Of a stretch of DNA of 57,379 bases, positions 25,481 to 34,727 are shown one piece after another (the stretch's first letter is position 1; each line of letters opens with the position of its first letter). The notes under the pieces were generated by a model that was not told where the DNA came from, ran no database searches, and saw nothing but the letters and a program-made list of their open reading frames with translations. The stretch spans positions 1 to 57,379 of the forward strand of contig CAZKNG010000007.1 in NCBI GenBank assembly GCA_964554125.1, given 5' to 3'. The translations under genes were made by a program, and so were the position numbers. Origin of the DNA: JAGHBT01 sp035311885 (GTDB lineage: Bacteria; Krumholzibacteriota; Krumholzibacteriia; Krumholzibacteriales; WJIX01).

Positions 25481-27221
25481 ATATAAAACTCTCTATATTA
25501 ATGAGGCCGCGGATATACTCCAGGCCCTTGAAAACGGGATCATGAAGCATGAGGATGGTGCCGGCGCGCTGCCTGTTGATGATCTTTTTCGGCATGCTCA
25601 CAATCTAAAGGGGATGTCCGGAACGATGGGATATGACTCCGTGGTTGAAGCGAGTCATGCAGTAGAAAATGTTCTGGGTATGTGCAGAGAGGGAACGGTA
25701 TCTATATCCTGCGAAGAGGCTGACGTTCTATTCAATGTAATCGACTCTCTGCGCGATATGATAAATGATGTGGTTGATAACGGAGAAAATGATCAATCCA
25801 GAAAACTGCTGGCAGAAATAAAATCTGTCATAAAAGCAAATTTTGAGGATCCGCCGGATAGAGAGACGAGGAGTAAAGGGTTAAAAGCGGAAGATAATTC
25901 TAAATCAACAGCTGACGGAAAAAGGAACGAGGCGGGCACCGAAAAAGGTTATGAAAACCCCCGGGGTATGAAAGATAAGGATAAGAATAAAGCTGCAAAA
26001 TCCTCAAATAGAGACAATTATTATACGAAAATATCTTCCACCCGTGTTGAGCTCGAGAGACTCGATAACCTTATGGACCTCGTCGGAGAATTGATTATCA
26101 GCCGTTTCAGGTTGAGCAGCTTAGCTGAAGATATCGAGTCAAAGGCATTAACCGAAGAACTGGTTATGGCGGGAAGGCTGATTTCAGGGATTCAGAAGGA
26201 AATTGTTGAAGCCAGGCTTGTGCCGGCCGGAAATGTGTTTCAGAGGTTTAAGAGGCTGGTAAGAGATGTTTCAAAAGAGTTGAATAAAAAGGCCAGCTTG
26301 AGTATTTCAGGAGCTGACATAGGATTGGACAGAACAATCCTGGAGAGGATGATAGATCCGCTGGTTCATATCATTAGAAACGCGATCGATCACGGCGTAG
26401 AATCTCCGCAGGAGAGACAGGCGGCCGGAAAGGATGAAGTGGGGAAAATCAGTCTCCGTTGCAGTAGAGAAAGAAATTTTGTGATAATTGAAGTTGAGGA
26501 TGACGGGAAGGGGATAGACCTGGGAAGGGTATTAAGGAAAATGGAAAATACTGATATCGGGGACGACTCCCGGGAGGATAGTCCCGCTGAAGAGCTATGC
26601 CGTATATTAACATCCCCTGGATTCAGCACAAGGAAAGAAGTGGGGAAATATTCGGGGAGGGGAGTGGGAATGAATGCCGCGAAAAAAGCTATTGAATCAC
26701 TCGGCGGCTCGGTTTCAGTAGAAAGCAGCCTGGGGGAAGGGACGAAGGTTCAAATACGTGTCCCCATAACTCTCTCTATTATAAAGGCGTTGTTGTTTAG
26801 AGTGGGGGGTGAGATACACGCTCTGCCTGTAGAATATATTAAAGAAACCACCAGAGTTGAAAAGAATTCCTTTAAAACAGTTGGTGGATCGAAAGTGTTT
26901 CTTACGAAGCAGGGAACTGTTCCTTTGATTCAGACTGGAGAAATGTTGGCCGGAGATATAAATGATCCCGCCTCGAGATTTATAAAGGTTATCGTACTGG
27001 AGACGGAAGGGCGTACCGGAGGGCTAGTCGTAAACAAGATATTGGGGCAGCAAGACATTGTTATAAAAGGGCTTCCGAATTTGATAAGGGGAATGGAAGG
27101 GGTTTCCGGCGCGACAGTGCTGGGAAGCGGTAAAGTGGCGTTTATATGGGATCCCCGCTATTTATTAAGAGAAAGGCAGAATTATGAATTTGATCGAGAG
27201 ACAGTCGTATCTCAAACTTGA
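25467..27221 (+). CDS. cheA: Chemotaxis histidine kinase CheA
   Basis: The 584-residue kinase has an Hpt domain with phospho-acceptor His45 (FRHAHNLKGMSG), then a long Lys/Asp/Asn-rich linker (about 120-190). A dimerisation domain follows (about 195-255, DNLMDLVGELIISRFR), then an HATPase domain (IIRNAIDHGVESPQERQAAG, DDGKGID, YSGRGVGMNAAKKAIESLGG) and a C-terminal CheW-like domain. The usual P2 domain that docks CheY appears to be missing; only the charged linker stands in its place. The start lies inside cheB and the end overlaps cheC by 38 nt, so the three are translationally coupled. Confidence 0.95.
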   Translation: MEISEYKTLYINEAADILQALENGIMKHEDGAGALPVDDLFRHAHNLKGMSGTMGYDSVVEASHAVENVLGMCREGTVSISCEEADVLFNVIDSLRDMINDVVDNGENDQSRKLLAEIKSVIKANFEDPPDRETRSKGLKAEDNSKSTADGKRNEAGTEKGYENPRGMKDKDKNKAAKSSNRDNYYTKISSTRVELERLDNLMDLVGELIISRFRLSSLAEDIESKALTEELVMAGRLISGIQKEIVEARLVPAGNVFQRFKRLVRDVSKELNKKASLSISGADIGLDRTILERMIDPLVHIIRNAIDHGVESPQERQAAGKDEVGKISLRCSRERNFVIIEVEDDGKGIDLGRVLRKMENTDIGDDSREDSPAEELCRILTSPGFSTRKEVGKYSGRGVGMNAAKKAIESLGGSVSVESSLGEGTKVQIRVPITLSIIKALLFRVGGEIHALPVEYIKETTRVEKNSFKTVGGSKVFLTKQGTVPLIQTGEMLAGDINDPASRFIKVIVLETEGRTGGLVVNKILGQQDIVIKGLPNLIRGMEGVSGATVLGSGKVAFIWDPRYLLRERQNYEFDRETVVSQT

Positions 27222-27795
27222 CGCATTAAAGGAGCTGGGAAATATCAGTTCTGCTCACGCCATTACAGGTCTGTCTGAGCTGATGAAAAAGAGGATAGAT
27301 GTCTCAATCACTAATGTGGATATAATTCCTTTGAAGATAATAAACACACTGTTCAACGGGCCTGAATCGATGGTGTCGGTTGTTTATCTGGAGGGTTATA
27401 ACGAGAATTTCAAGGGAAAGATGTTTTTGATTCTAAGCTATCCAGAAGCCGATAAGATGGTCAGCATGGTATCTAATAGACGTCCGGAAGATGTTGATCC
27501 TGATGAATATAATTTGTCGGTATTAAAAGAAGTCGGAAATATCATGTGCGGTTGTTATCTCAACACCATGTCAGTCTTTCTTGGGAATAAGATCATGTAC
27601 TCTGTTCCTAATGTATCAAAAGACATGCTTGGAGCAGTTATGGATTCAATACTTGCCGATCTCAGTATTGAATCAGATTACGCTATTGTTGTAGAGACGG
27701 CATTTAATTTCAGAGAAGATCAGGTAAATGGGTTCCTGTTCTTTATCCCCGATACGGATTCTCTGGAAAAGCTTTTTGAAGTTATTGGAGTGTAA
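27184..27795 (+). CDS. cheC: CheY-P phosphatase CheC
   Basis: The 203-residue product carries two copies of the CYX-family active-site helix: LKELGNISSAHAITGLSELM (Glu17, Asn20) and LKEVGNIMCGCYLNTM (about Glu116, Asn119). Both sites keep the Glu and Asn, as in Thermotoga CheC. It should dephosphorylate CheY-P, aided by CheD. Cys-rich IMCGCY in the second motif is a small oddity. cheY follows after 25 nt. Confidence 0.9.
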   Translation: MNLIERQSYLKLDALKELGNISSAHAITGLSELMKKRIDVSITNVDIIPLKIINTLFNGPESMVSVVYLEGYNENFKGKMFLILSYPEADKMVSMVSNRRPEDVDPDEYNLSVLKEVGNIMCGCYLNTMSVFLGNKIMYSVPNVSKDMLGAVMDSILADLSIESDYAIVVETAFNFREDQVNGFLFFIPDTDSLEKLFEVIGV

Positions 27796-27820
27796 TTACT
27801 TAAGGAAAGGAGCAACAAAG

Positions 27821-28198
27821 ATGAAAGCTAGAATTCTAGTTGTGGATGACGCGATATTTATGAGGAAAATGATCACAGACATTCTTGAAGGAAGCGGTAT
27901 GCAGGTTGTAGGTGAATCTGAGAACGGTTCTGACGCAGTTGAAAAATATAATGAACTTAAGCCCGATCTTGTAACAATGGACATTATTATGCCTGGAATG
28001 AACGGTATAGATGCTGTCAAAAAGATAATTTCCAATGATTTTAACGCGAAGATAGTTATGTGCAGCGCACTCGGACAGCAAGCCCTTGTTAAGGACGCGC
28101 TGGCGGCTGGAGCTCAGGATTTTCTGATCAAACCTTTCAATCCGTCAAGAGTCATAGAGGTTGTCGAGAAGATCATAAATCAACCAGCCGCTACATAA
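27821..28198 (+). CDS. cheY: Chemotaxis response regulator CheY
   Basis: The start at 27821 has AAGGAAAGGAG upstream; the frame is open further 5' but that part lies within cheC. The 125-residue product is a stand-alone receiver: acidic pair Asp9-Asp10, phospho-acceptor Asp54 (VTMDIIMPGMNG), Ser82 (MCSALGQQ) and Lys104 (FLIKPF). It would carry the CheA signal to a motor not encoded here. Confidence 0.95.
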   Translation: MKARILVVDDAIFMRKMITDILEGSGMQVVGESENGSDAVEKYNELKPDLVTMDIIMPGMNGIDAVKKIISNDFNAKIVMCSALGQQALVKDALAAGAQDFLIKPFNPSRVIEVVEKIINQPAAT

Positions 28199-28221
28199 GT
28201 TTAGATATGGAAGGATCATCA

Positions 28222-30039
28222 ATGTCCGGGCTTAGTGATAATGAACGGGAAGTACTTGAAGGTTTTGCCTCCAGAGTAGACAAAAACGACCCTGGAGCTA
28301 TGAATAACCTCGGGGTTCTCTATTTCAGAAAAGGGATGTACGATGAGGCTATTAATCAGTTCAAAGAAGCGCTCAAAACTGATTCTAAGTTTAACCTCGC
28401 CAAGGAAAACCTGCAGCATCTTTTCTCCGAGACAGATATGGAAGACCCGGATGTAGAGCGGTGGAAGAAGGAAATTGAAAAAGACCCGGATAATGACCAA
28501 GCTCTTTTGAGGTTGGGTATAAGCTATCAGAATATGGGCAAATTCAGCGAGGCGGCTCGTATTCTGGGAGATTTCGTCAAACATAATCCGGATTATCATA
28601 TGGCGCGAATTCATCTTGGAAGCTCCCTTAAATCACAGGGGTTGTATCAGCAGGCGCTTGAGCATTATCTCGCCGCCGGGGAGAATGTTCAGAAATCCAC
28701 TGTGTTTCATACTGATTTAGGTGAAATTTACTATAACCTCGGCAGAACCGATGAAGCGATAATGGAGTTCAGAGCCGCGATCAAACTTGACCCTGAATAC
28801 TGGAGATCCCATTTTCTTTTGTCTTTCGCGGACGGTGATATCGGCAATTTTCAGGAAGCACTTGAGGAGAGCAGAATTGCCTCAAAGTTGAATCCGTCCT
28901 TTCAGAACAGTGAAGCAAATCTGGCACTTAATGATACAAGGGGAGCTGGAGCGGATACTGCCCGGAAGCAGGAGAATGATATACCTTCTTTAGAGAGTAC
29001 GTCATTTACTCTGGGTAAAGCTTACATGGAGCGCGGCTATTATTCTGAAGCCCAAAAGGAATTTAAAAAATCTATCGAGGAAATGAAAGATAAGGACAGG
29101 GTATATGTTGAAATAGGCAAATTGCATATGATAAAGAAAGAATACTCAGAGGCGTTGCCGGTTTTCCTTAAAGCTCTGCAGATAAACGATGATAACGCCG
29201 AGGCATACCGTTTCTGCGGATCTATCTATCATATAAGAGAGGAACTGGATAAAGCAGCCGCTTGTTATCTCCAGTCGTTCAGGCTTAACCTGGCCGATGT
29301 CAATACGATAAACAATCTTGGAGTCATATTATACCAGGTTGGTTTGATTGAAGAAGCGGAGCGGATGTTCAAGAAGGGTTTGAACTTGAAAATATATAAC
29401 CTGGAGCTTAACTATAATTTCCTGACATGTAATTTGCTCAAAGAAGAATACATGATGGTGGAAAATCTTATTCAGAGGCTGGAAGCCTTTGTTGGTAAGA
29501 GTGCCGCTCTTTATGAAAAAAGAGCGATCCTTCATTTCAGGATGGATCGTATGACCGCCGCTCTGTTCGACATTCAGAGCGCCCTGAGCGTTAATCAATG
29601 CCACAGCGACGCGATTTATCTCAAAGGGCTGATACAGCTCCGTGAGGAGGATTTCGCGGGTGCTATAAAATCAATTCTCGAAGCAGCCTCGATAAAAGAA
29701 GAATATACGGGATTTTATCTGACACTCTCAAACGCGGGCCTGGGAGAAGGCGAACCTATAAAGATAGATTCCAGTTTAATAAAGGATGTTGACGAGAATC
29801 TCGTAGAACTCCTCAGTTCGGGGATTGAAAGAAGGTTCGATAAGATAAGAGAATCCCTCGAATCAATAGTATCGAGGGGGGTAAGTGAGTTGGAAGAAGA
29901 AAAGAATAATAAAAAAGAAGCAGAAGGAAAAGCTACACAGGGAGATAGAGATAATAATAAAACGGAAAGCTCGGAAATCCAGCAGGATAAAGAAAAAGAG
30001 GAAGAGGATTTCTTCAGTGCTTTCAAAATGAAACAATAA
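28222..30039 (+). CDS. Large tetratricopeptide-repeat protein
   Basis: The start at 28222 has GGAAGG six nt upstream; an in-frame ATG at 28207 has none. The 605-residue product is almost entirely TPRs, with clear units such as NNLGVLYFRKGMYDEAINQFKEAL, LRLGISYQNMGKFSEAARIL, TDLGEIYYNLGRTDEAIMEF and INNLGVILYQVGLIEEAERMF. A Lys/Glu/Asn-rich tail ends in DFFSAFKMKQ. No signal peptide or membrane span is seen, so it is cytoplasmic. Placed directly after cheY, it is probably a scaffold for the chemosensory array or its output; that is inference. Confidence 0.85.
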   Translation: MSGLSDNEREVLEGFASRVDKNDPGAMNNLGVLYFRKGMYDEAINQFKEALKTDSKFNLAKENLQHLFSETDMEDPDVERWKKEIEKDPDNDQALLRLGISYQNMGKFSEAARILGDFVKHNPDYHMARIHLGSSLKSQGLYQQALEHYLAAGENVQKSTVFHTDLGEIYYNLGRTDEAIMEFRAAIKLDPEYWRSHFLLSFADGDIGNFQEALEESRIASKLNPSFQNSEANLALNDTRGAGADTARKQENDIPSLESTSFTLGKAYMERGYYSEAQKEFKKSIEEMKDKDRVYVEIGKLHMIKKEYSEALPVFLKALQINDDNAEAYRFCGSIYHIREELDKAAACYLQSFRLNLADVNTINNLGVILYQVGLIEEAERMFKKGLNLKIYNLELNYNFLTCNLLKEEYMMVENLIQRLEAFVGKSAALYEKRAILHFRMDRMTAALFDIQSALSVNQCHSDAIYLKGLIQLREEDFAGAIKSILEAASIKEEYTGFYLTLSNAGLGEGEPIKIDSSLIKDVDENLVELLSSGIERRFDKIRESLESIVSRGVSELEEEKNNKKEAEGKATQGDRDNNKTESSEIQQDKEKEEEDFFSAFKMKQ

Positions 30040-30058
30040 TTTTTAAGGGATTTTATTT

Positions 30059-31183
30059 ATGGCCATTAAGTCATCAATCAGTGAACTCACGCTATTTGAT
30101 CTATTTCAGATCCTGTATCATAATCAGAAAACGGGACGTTTGATAGTAACAGATTCTATCAGGGAAAAAGGAGCTCATATTTTATTTAAAAATGGGTTTG
30201 TCTGTTTCGCTCACGTTTATGATAAAGCCCCTAAATCAATTGAAATTGTTCTTAAAGAATGGGGGATTGTGGATGAAATCAGCGCTTCTGAGATTGAAAA
30301 CAAGTGGGGTAGATATAGTTCTCCTCTTGATTGTCTGAACGGTGAAGGGATTTCATCGAGAAACTACCTGGATAGTTTTATTTCCGCGCGAGTAAAGGAA
30401 GCGGTATATTGTATATTAAAATGGGAAACCGGGGATTACCATTTTATAGAAGAAGAAATAGATGAAAAACGCGAATCCTTCGTTATGTTGAAAACTGTAA
30501 ATCTGATACTTGAGGGCGCAAGAAGAATAGATGAATGGTCAAATATACAGAGCAAGGTCCCTTCAAGGCACACGGTGTTTAACTTCTGCGAAGGGAAAGA
30601 AAAACAGCAGTTAAATTTAAAACCCAAGGAATGGGAGATTCTGTCTCTGATTGACGGGGGGCGCTCGGTCTTTGAAATTAATGAAGAGGTGGGAGAAGAT
30701 CTTTTTTCAACCAGTAAATTGATATACGGTCTTGTTGTTATGGGAGTAATAGAGTGTGTTGAAAATAATGACCGGCCGGACTCTGACATCAGTAAAGAAG
30801 ATATAATTGAAAAACATCTTCGACAGGGAAGAAATTTCTATAACAGACTAGATCTTAAAAAGGCGATGGTAGAGTACGAAAAAGTAGTACAGATCGACTC
30901 TTATTGTTTTGAAGCCCTCAGAATGTTGGGAGAAATATACTATAAGATGGATATGTTGAGTGAATCCCTCATATTTTTGGAAAAAGCGCGCGAGCAAAGA
31001 CCCGATAACCAGAAAGCGATGTTTATAAAAGGATATCTGCACGCCAAACTGGGAGAAGTAGAAGAGGCAATTAGCGAGTGGCAGGAATTAAAGGAAAAAG
31101 CGGAAAGCAGAAAAATAATAAAACTCGTTGAAGACAGGATTGCGGTCGCCCGGGACTGGTCGAGAGTAATGGCGGAATATTGA
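30059..31183 (+). CDS. PATAN/DUF4388-TPR protein of the chemotaxis cluster
   Basis: The 374-residue product opens with a DUF4388 (PATAN-like) domain: SISELTLFDLFQILYHNQKTGRLIVTDSI...AHILFKNGFVCFAHVYDKAP. This domain is common in two-component and type IV pilus or gliding systems. A helical middle region follows, then a winged-helix-like part (DGGRSVFEINEEVGEDLFSTSKLIYGLVVMGVIE) and two or three TPRs near the C-terminus (FYNRLDLKKAMVEYEKVVQID). It is the last gene of the cluster. Its presence hints that the output may be surface motility or gene regulation rather than a flagellum. Confidence 0.8.
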   Translation: MAIKSSISELTLFDLFQILYHNQKTGRLIVTDSIREKGAHILFKNGFVCFAHVYDKAPKSIEIVLKEWGIVDEISASEIENKWGRYSSPLDCLNGEGISSRNYLDSFISARVKEAVYCILKWETGDYHFIEEEIDEKRESFVMLKTVNLILEGARRIDEWSNIQSKVPSRHTVFNFCEGKEKQQLNLKPKEWEILSLIDGGRSVFEINEEVGEDLFSTSKLIYGLVVMGVIECVENNDRPDSDISKEDIIEKHLRQGRNFYNRLDLKKAMVEYEKVVQIDSYCFEALRMLGEIYYKMDMLSESLIFLEKAREQRPDNQKAMFIKGYLHAKLGEVEEAISEWQELKEKAESRKIIKLVEDRIAVARDWSRVMAEY

Positions 31184-31324
31184 TATTCTATCTTTCTTTT
31201 CCCCGATAATTCATCTTAATATCATTATAAACTCTTATTTATCTCTTTAACGCCTGCCCCGTAGGTGGACTCAGAAGTTCAGGCAATTTTCCGGATATCA
31301 TAAGATTTTACTGAACAAGATTAA

Positions 31325-31354
31325 TTGACTCGATATAACAAAAAGCTGTATAAT
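31325..31354 (+). promoter_or_regulatory. Sigma70-type promoter of the GMP synthase gene
   Basis: TTGACT (31325-31330), an 18-nt spacer, then perfect TATAAT (31349-31354). The leader to the ATG at 31475 is about 115 nt. The stretch 31184-31324 to its left shows nothing recognisable. Confidence 0.75.
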
Positions 31355-31367
31355 ACTTAATACAGCT
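31344..31367 (+). promoter_or_regulatory. Palindromic operator candidate over the -10 box
   Basis: AGCTGTAT (31344-31351) and its exact reverse complement ATACAGCT (31360-31367) flank an 8-nt centre. The left arm covers the start of the -10 box and the right arm the expected transcription start, the usual place for a dimeric repressor. It does not resemble the E. coli PurR box. Confidence 0.5.
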
Positions 31368-31474
31368 GCTTATATTATTCAGGAAACTCAAGGTGTGAAT
31401 ATATTTTACAATATGCGGCCGCGGACTAGGCATCCGGAATAATAAAACGACACTATAGGAAGAAGGAGACAGAA

Positions 31475-32437
31475 ATGATTAAAGAAATTACCGCCAGAGA
31501 GCTTGATCCGGAAGATTTTATAAAAAATAAAGTCAAGGAGATAAGGGATGCTGTTGGTGATGATATTGCGATCAATGCCCTTTCAGGCGGCGTTGATTCC
31601 TCTACCGTTACCATGCTCGGCAGCAGAGCTCTGGGGGACCGGCTGGAAACCGTCTTTATCGAGAACGGGCTCATGAGGGAAGGGGAATCTAAACAAGTCG
31701 CGAGACTTTTTAAGAAATCAGGAATAAAAGTTGAAATAGTTGACGCCAGAACCGAGTTTTTAGCAGCGCTTGAAGGTGTCACCGATCCTGAGGAGAAGAG
31801 GGAGGTTATAACTCAGACTTTCTACAAAGTTGTTTTTGGGCGCATAGTGGATGAGACGGGTGCCAAATGTCTGCTCCAGGGTACCATTTTGACAGATATA
31901 GACGAGACTCTGGCCGGAATCAAAAGACAGCATAACGTTTGCGAACAACTTGGAATTGACCCGCAGAAGGATTTCGGCTATAAAATCATCGAACCGCTGA
32001 TTCAGCTTCGCAAGGACGGAGTGAGGAAAGTGGGAAGTGCTCTGGGGCTTCCGGCTGAACTCTTCGAGCGTATACCTTTCCCCGGACCCGCGCTTGCCGC
32101 ACGCGTGATAGGCGAGGTGACCCGGGACCGCGTTGAAACGGTTAGAAAAGCAACGAAGGTTGTCGAAAGGATTCTGGGCGACACGGGAGCATTTCAGTAT
32201 ATGGCGATTCTTCACCGGGACCGCGTAACAGGTATGAGAAGCGGCCAGAGAGCTTTCGGTCAGCAGATCGAGATACGCTGCTGGGAGAGCAAGGACGCTC
32301 GAACCGCGAGCCCCACATGGCTTTCCTTCGAAACCCTGGAAAAGCTCTCAGAAGAGATTACCCGCTCCGTGCCCGGAGTTGTAAGTGTCACATACAATAT
32401 AACTTCTAAACCTCCTTCCACTATCGAGGCGATCTGA
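31475..32437 (+). CDS. guaA: GMP synthase ATP-pyrophosphatase subunit (no glutaminase domain)
   Basis: The 320-residue product covers only the synthetase half of GMP synthase: PP-loop LSGGVDSSTV (36-45), VFIENGLMREGE, QGTILTDIDET, a later IPFPGPALAARVIGEVT and a dimerisation domain ending in SKPPSTIEAI. It would aminate XMP to GMP with ATP and ammonia. The class I glutaminase domain that is normally fused at the N-terminus is absent, and no separate one is visible nearby. It must use free ammonia or a subunit encoded elsewhere, as archaeal two-part enzymes do. The segment after the QGT motif (DIDETLAGIKRQHNV...LGIDPQKDFGYKII) departs from the usual PDVIES...IKSHHNVGGLP, so this is a divergent branch. 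Ribosome site AAGGAG. Confidence 0.83.
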   Translation: MIKEITARELDPEDFIKNKVKEIRDAVGDDIAINALSGGVDSSTVTMLGSRALGDRLETVFIENGLMREGESKQVARLFKKSGIKVEIVDARTEFLAALEGVTDPEEKREVITQTFYKVVFGRIVDETGAKCLLQGTILTDIDETLAGIKRQHNVCEQLGIDPQKDFGYKIIEPLIQLRKDGVRKVGSALGLPAELFERIPFPGPALAARVIGEVTRDRVETVRKATKVVERILGDTGAFQYMAILHRDRVTGMRSGQRAFGQQIEIRCWESKDARTASPTWLSFETLEKLSEEITRSVPGVVSVTYNITSKPPSTIEAI

Positions 32438-32527
32438 TAAAAAAGGCGGCGGAGTTTAAATATACCGATATCGGTTTCAGGACGAACTCTATCGCCGCGG
32501 CGGAAAGAAATACGCTCTCCCCGGAAA

Positions 32528-33913
32528 TCAATTCCATCCGGAAAGAACAGGCCATACCAGAAGAAGAAGGGATATAATAAAGAAGCATATCTGCATGGGG
32601 AAATTCCACCTGAACCATTTCTCATACGGAATCTTCGCCATAGCCAGAGTCCCGACAGTTACGCCCGATGTGGGGATTATCATGTTAGTGAATCCGTCTC
32701 CCAGTTGATAGGCAAGGATGGCGGTCTGTCTTGTTATCCCCGAAAGATCCGCGAGCGGAGCCATAACAGGCATCGTAAGGGCCGCCTTAGTCGAACCGCT
32801 CGGAATAAAGAAATTGAAGGCGAGCTGGATTATATACTGAACATCGGCAGCCGCCATTCTGGGCAGTCCGGAGACCGACTGTGCCATATAGTACAGAATA
32901 GTGTCCATAATACCGCCCTGTTCGAGTATAACGATGATTCCTCCGACAAATCCCACGACAAGAGCGGCCGACACCATATCTTTGCATCCCTTAATAAATG
33001 AATCGGCTATGCTGTTCATGCCCTGGCCGGAAATAATTGCGCTTGCCAGTCCCATCGCGAGGAACAATCCTGCTATCTCCTTTATATACCAATGAAAAAC
33101 AATCACGCCTAATATCATAAAGATTATACCGAGAAGGAGTATAAGCAGACAGGCGCTGTGCCTCCAGGTGAACTTGCTTATCGATTCACGCTTTTTCTTG
33201 AGCTCTTTGCGTTTTTCCCGGTCATGTTTGTACATAATACTTTTCTCAGGGGATTTCTTTATCCTTGCCGCGTAGATCATCACCCAGGTAATAGTAAATC
33301 CGGTAACGATAAACCATATAATCAGCCGGTACCCCATTCCGGAAAGTGGTTTGATCCCCGAAAGCCCCTGCGCGATCTGAAGGGTAAAAGGATTAATGAA
33401 AGCTCCGGCGAACCCGACTCCTGCGGCTAGAAATGTCAGGCAGACCCCCACGATGGAATCGTACCCGAGGCTTATGGCGAGCGGAACGAAGATCAGAACA
33501 AAAGGCATTGCCTCCTCGCACATGCCGAATACGGCGCCGAAAAGGGAGAAGATAGTCATGACGATCGGAATTACGAGAAATTCCCTGCCCTTGAGAGCGT
33601 TTACGAGTTTACCGATTCCGGCAGTAATCGATCCTGTTTCGTTGAGCATATAGAAAGCGCCTCCGACTATAAATATGAAGGCGATTATCTCACTGAGTTT
33701 CAGGAAGCCTTTTATCGGGGCGGTAAATATTTCAAGTCCCTGCGGGTCCGATTCCGTTTTTCTGAAAGTATCCTCCACGATCACCGTCCGACTGACACCC
33801 TTTACCTCCTTTTCCATCCTGTCGTATTCTCCGCCGGGCAATACCCAGGTCAATGCCGCTGAAATAACAATCAGGGTAAAGACTATCACAAAGACATTCG
33901 GTATTTTTTTCAT
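32528..33913 (-). CDS. YfcC-family membrane carrier (C4-dicarboxylate / basic amino acid type)
   Basis: The 461-residue product has 11-12 membrane spans and starts MKKIPNVFVIVFTLIVISAALTWVLPGGEY, the N-terminus typical of the YfcC/ArcD-like group in the ion transporter superfamily. Conserved stretches include GMCEEAMPF, AGFAGAFINPFT-like GFAGAFINPF and FFIPSGSTKAAL. Members are annotated as anaerobic C4-dicarboxylate carriers or arginine/ornithine-type antiporters; the substrate here is not determined. An amino-acid or peptide substrate would suit the surrounding peptidase genes. GGGAGAAATAG precedes the ATG. The 223-nt stretch upstream (33914-34136) is AT-rich and showed no confident promoter. 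Confidence 0.85.
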   Translation of the reverse strand: MKKIPNVFVIVFTLIVISAALTWVLPGGEYDRMEKEVKGVSRTVIVEDTFRKTESDPQGLEIFTAPIKGFLKLSEIIAFIFIVGGAFYMLNETGSITAGIGKLVNALKGREFLVIPIVMTIFSLFGAVFGMCEEAMPFVLIFVPLAISLGYDSIVGVCLTFLAAGVGFAGAFINPFTLQIAQGLSGIKPLSGMGYRLIIWFIVTGFTITWVMIYAARIKKSPEKSIMYKHDREKRKELKKKRESISKFTWRHSACLLILLLGIIFMILGVIVFHWYIKEIAGLFLAMGLASAIISGQGMNSIADSFIKGCKDMVSAALVVGFVGGIIVILEQGGIMDTILYYMAQSVSGLPRMAAADVQYIIQLAFNFFIPSGSTKAALTMPVMAPLADLSGITRQTAILAYQLGDGFTNMIIPTSGVTVGTLAMAKIPYEKWFRWNFPMQICFFIISLLLLVWPVLSGWN

Positions 33914-34136
33914 CTATTTCTCCCGAAGAATATTCAAGTTTTAAGTAACATATGATAATAACCTAATATCATAACAGCCTGAAAACAAATCCGGATCGAT
34001 ATAATTTTATCATTTCAGAGTGTAAGATCCAAAGAGGGAGATGTCAGACATTTTTTACTGAAACCATTTCACCCCTTCATAATATTAAATAAATATACTT
34101 TTCATGTAGCTGAAATAATAGTTTGCGTGCAGGGGT

Positions 34137-34697
34137 TTATTCAGAAGTTTCAATAGATCTGCCGCTGACGGCAAATTCAGCTCCCCCGATATGGTGAATC
34201 AGCTCGAGCCGGCCGGCAAAATCCCATTTTCCGTTTGTATAGGCATCTTCCAGTACCTGGGCCCGGAGTATATCCGCTATCAGAAGGGAGCTGTATCCCA
34301 TATCGACGACCTGTGAGATTCTGCATTCTATCCTGGCTGCGGCTTCGGCCACCATCGGCGCTGAAATCTCTTCTGCTTCAACTCTGCTTAGTCCGGCTTC
34401 TTTGAACTTGTCCCGCACATCCCTTCCGCTGTTCTTGCCGCAGTAGATAACCGACTCTGCGAGTCCGATATCCGGGATATTGATACCGAATTCCCCTGTC
34501 TTTTTTATGAGGCCGTATGTGTAATGGCCTTTTCCGCTGAGTATAGCGACCATGGGAGGTTTTTTCCTGAGGGGCATGTTCCAGGCTACAGAGAAGATAT
34601 TATCATCTTTTCCGTCCCCGGCTGTAATAAGAAGAACTGATCCGGGTGTCAGCAGTCTGTGAGGATTAGCTGTTTCAATGTATTTGTTGCCTGACAT
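34137..34697 (-). CDS. Flavoredoxin-like flavin reductase family protein
   Basis: The 186-residue product has the FMN-binding split-barrel fold: RLLTPGSVLLITAGDGKDDNIFSVAWNMPLRKKPPMVAILSGKGHYTYGLIKKTGEFGINIPD, followed by EAAARIECRISQVVDMGYSSLLIADIL. Flavoredoxins and flavin reductases move electrons between NAD(P)H or Fe-S partners and FMN. It is the last gene of a minus-strand set, 30 nt after the DUF362 ferredoxin protein gene, which may be its electron donor. Confidence 0.85.
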   Translation of the reverse strand: MSGNKYIETANPHRLLTPGSVLLITAGDGKDDNIFSVAWNMPLRKKPPMVAILSGKGHYTYGLIKKTGEFGINIPDIGLAESVIYCGKNSGRDVRDKFKEAGLSRVEAEEISAPMVAEAAARIECRISQVVDMGYSSLLIADILRAQVLEDAYTNGKWDFAGRLELIHHIGGAEFAVSGRSIETSE

Positions 34698-34727
34698 TTA
34701 GTAAATCTCCTTCCGCCAAAGTCACTG

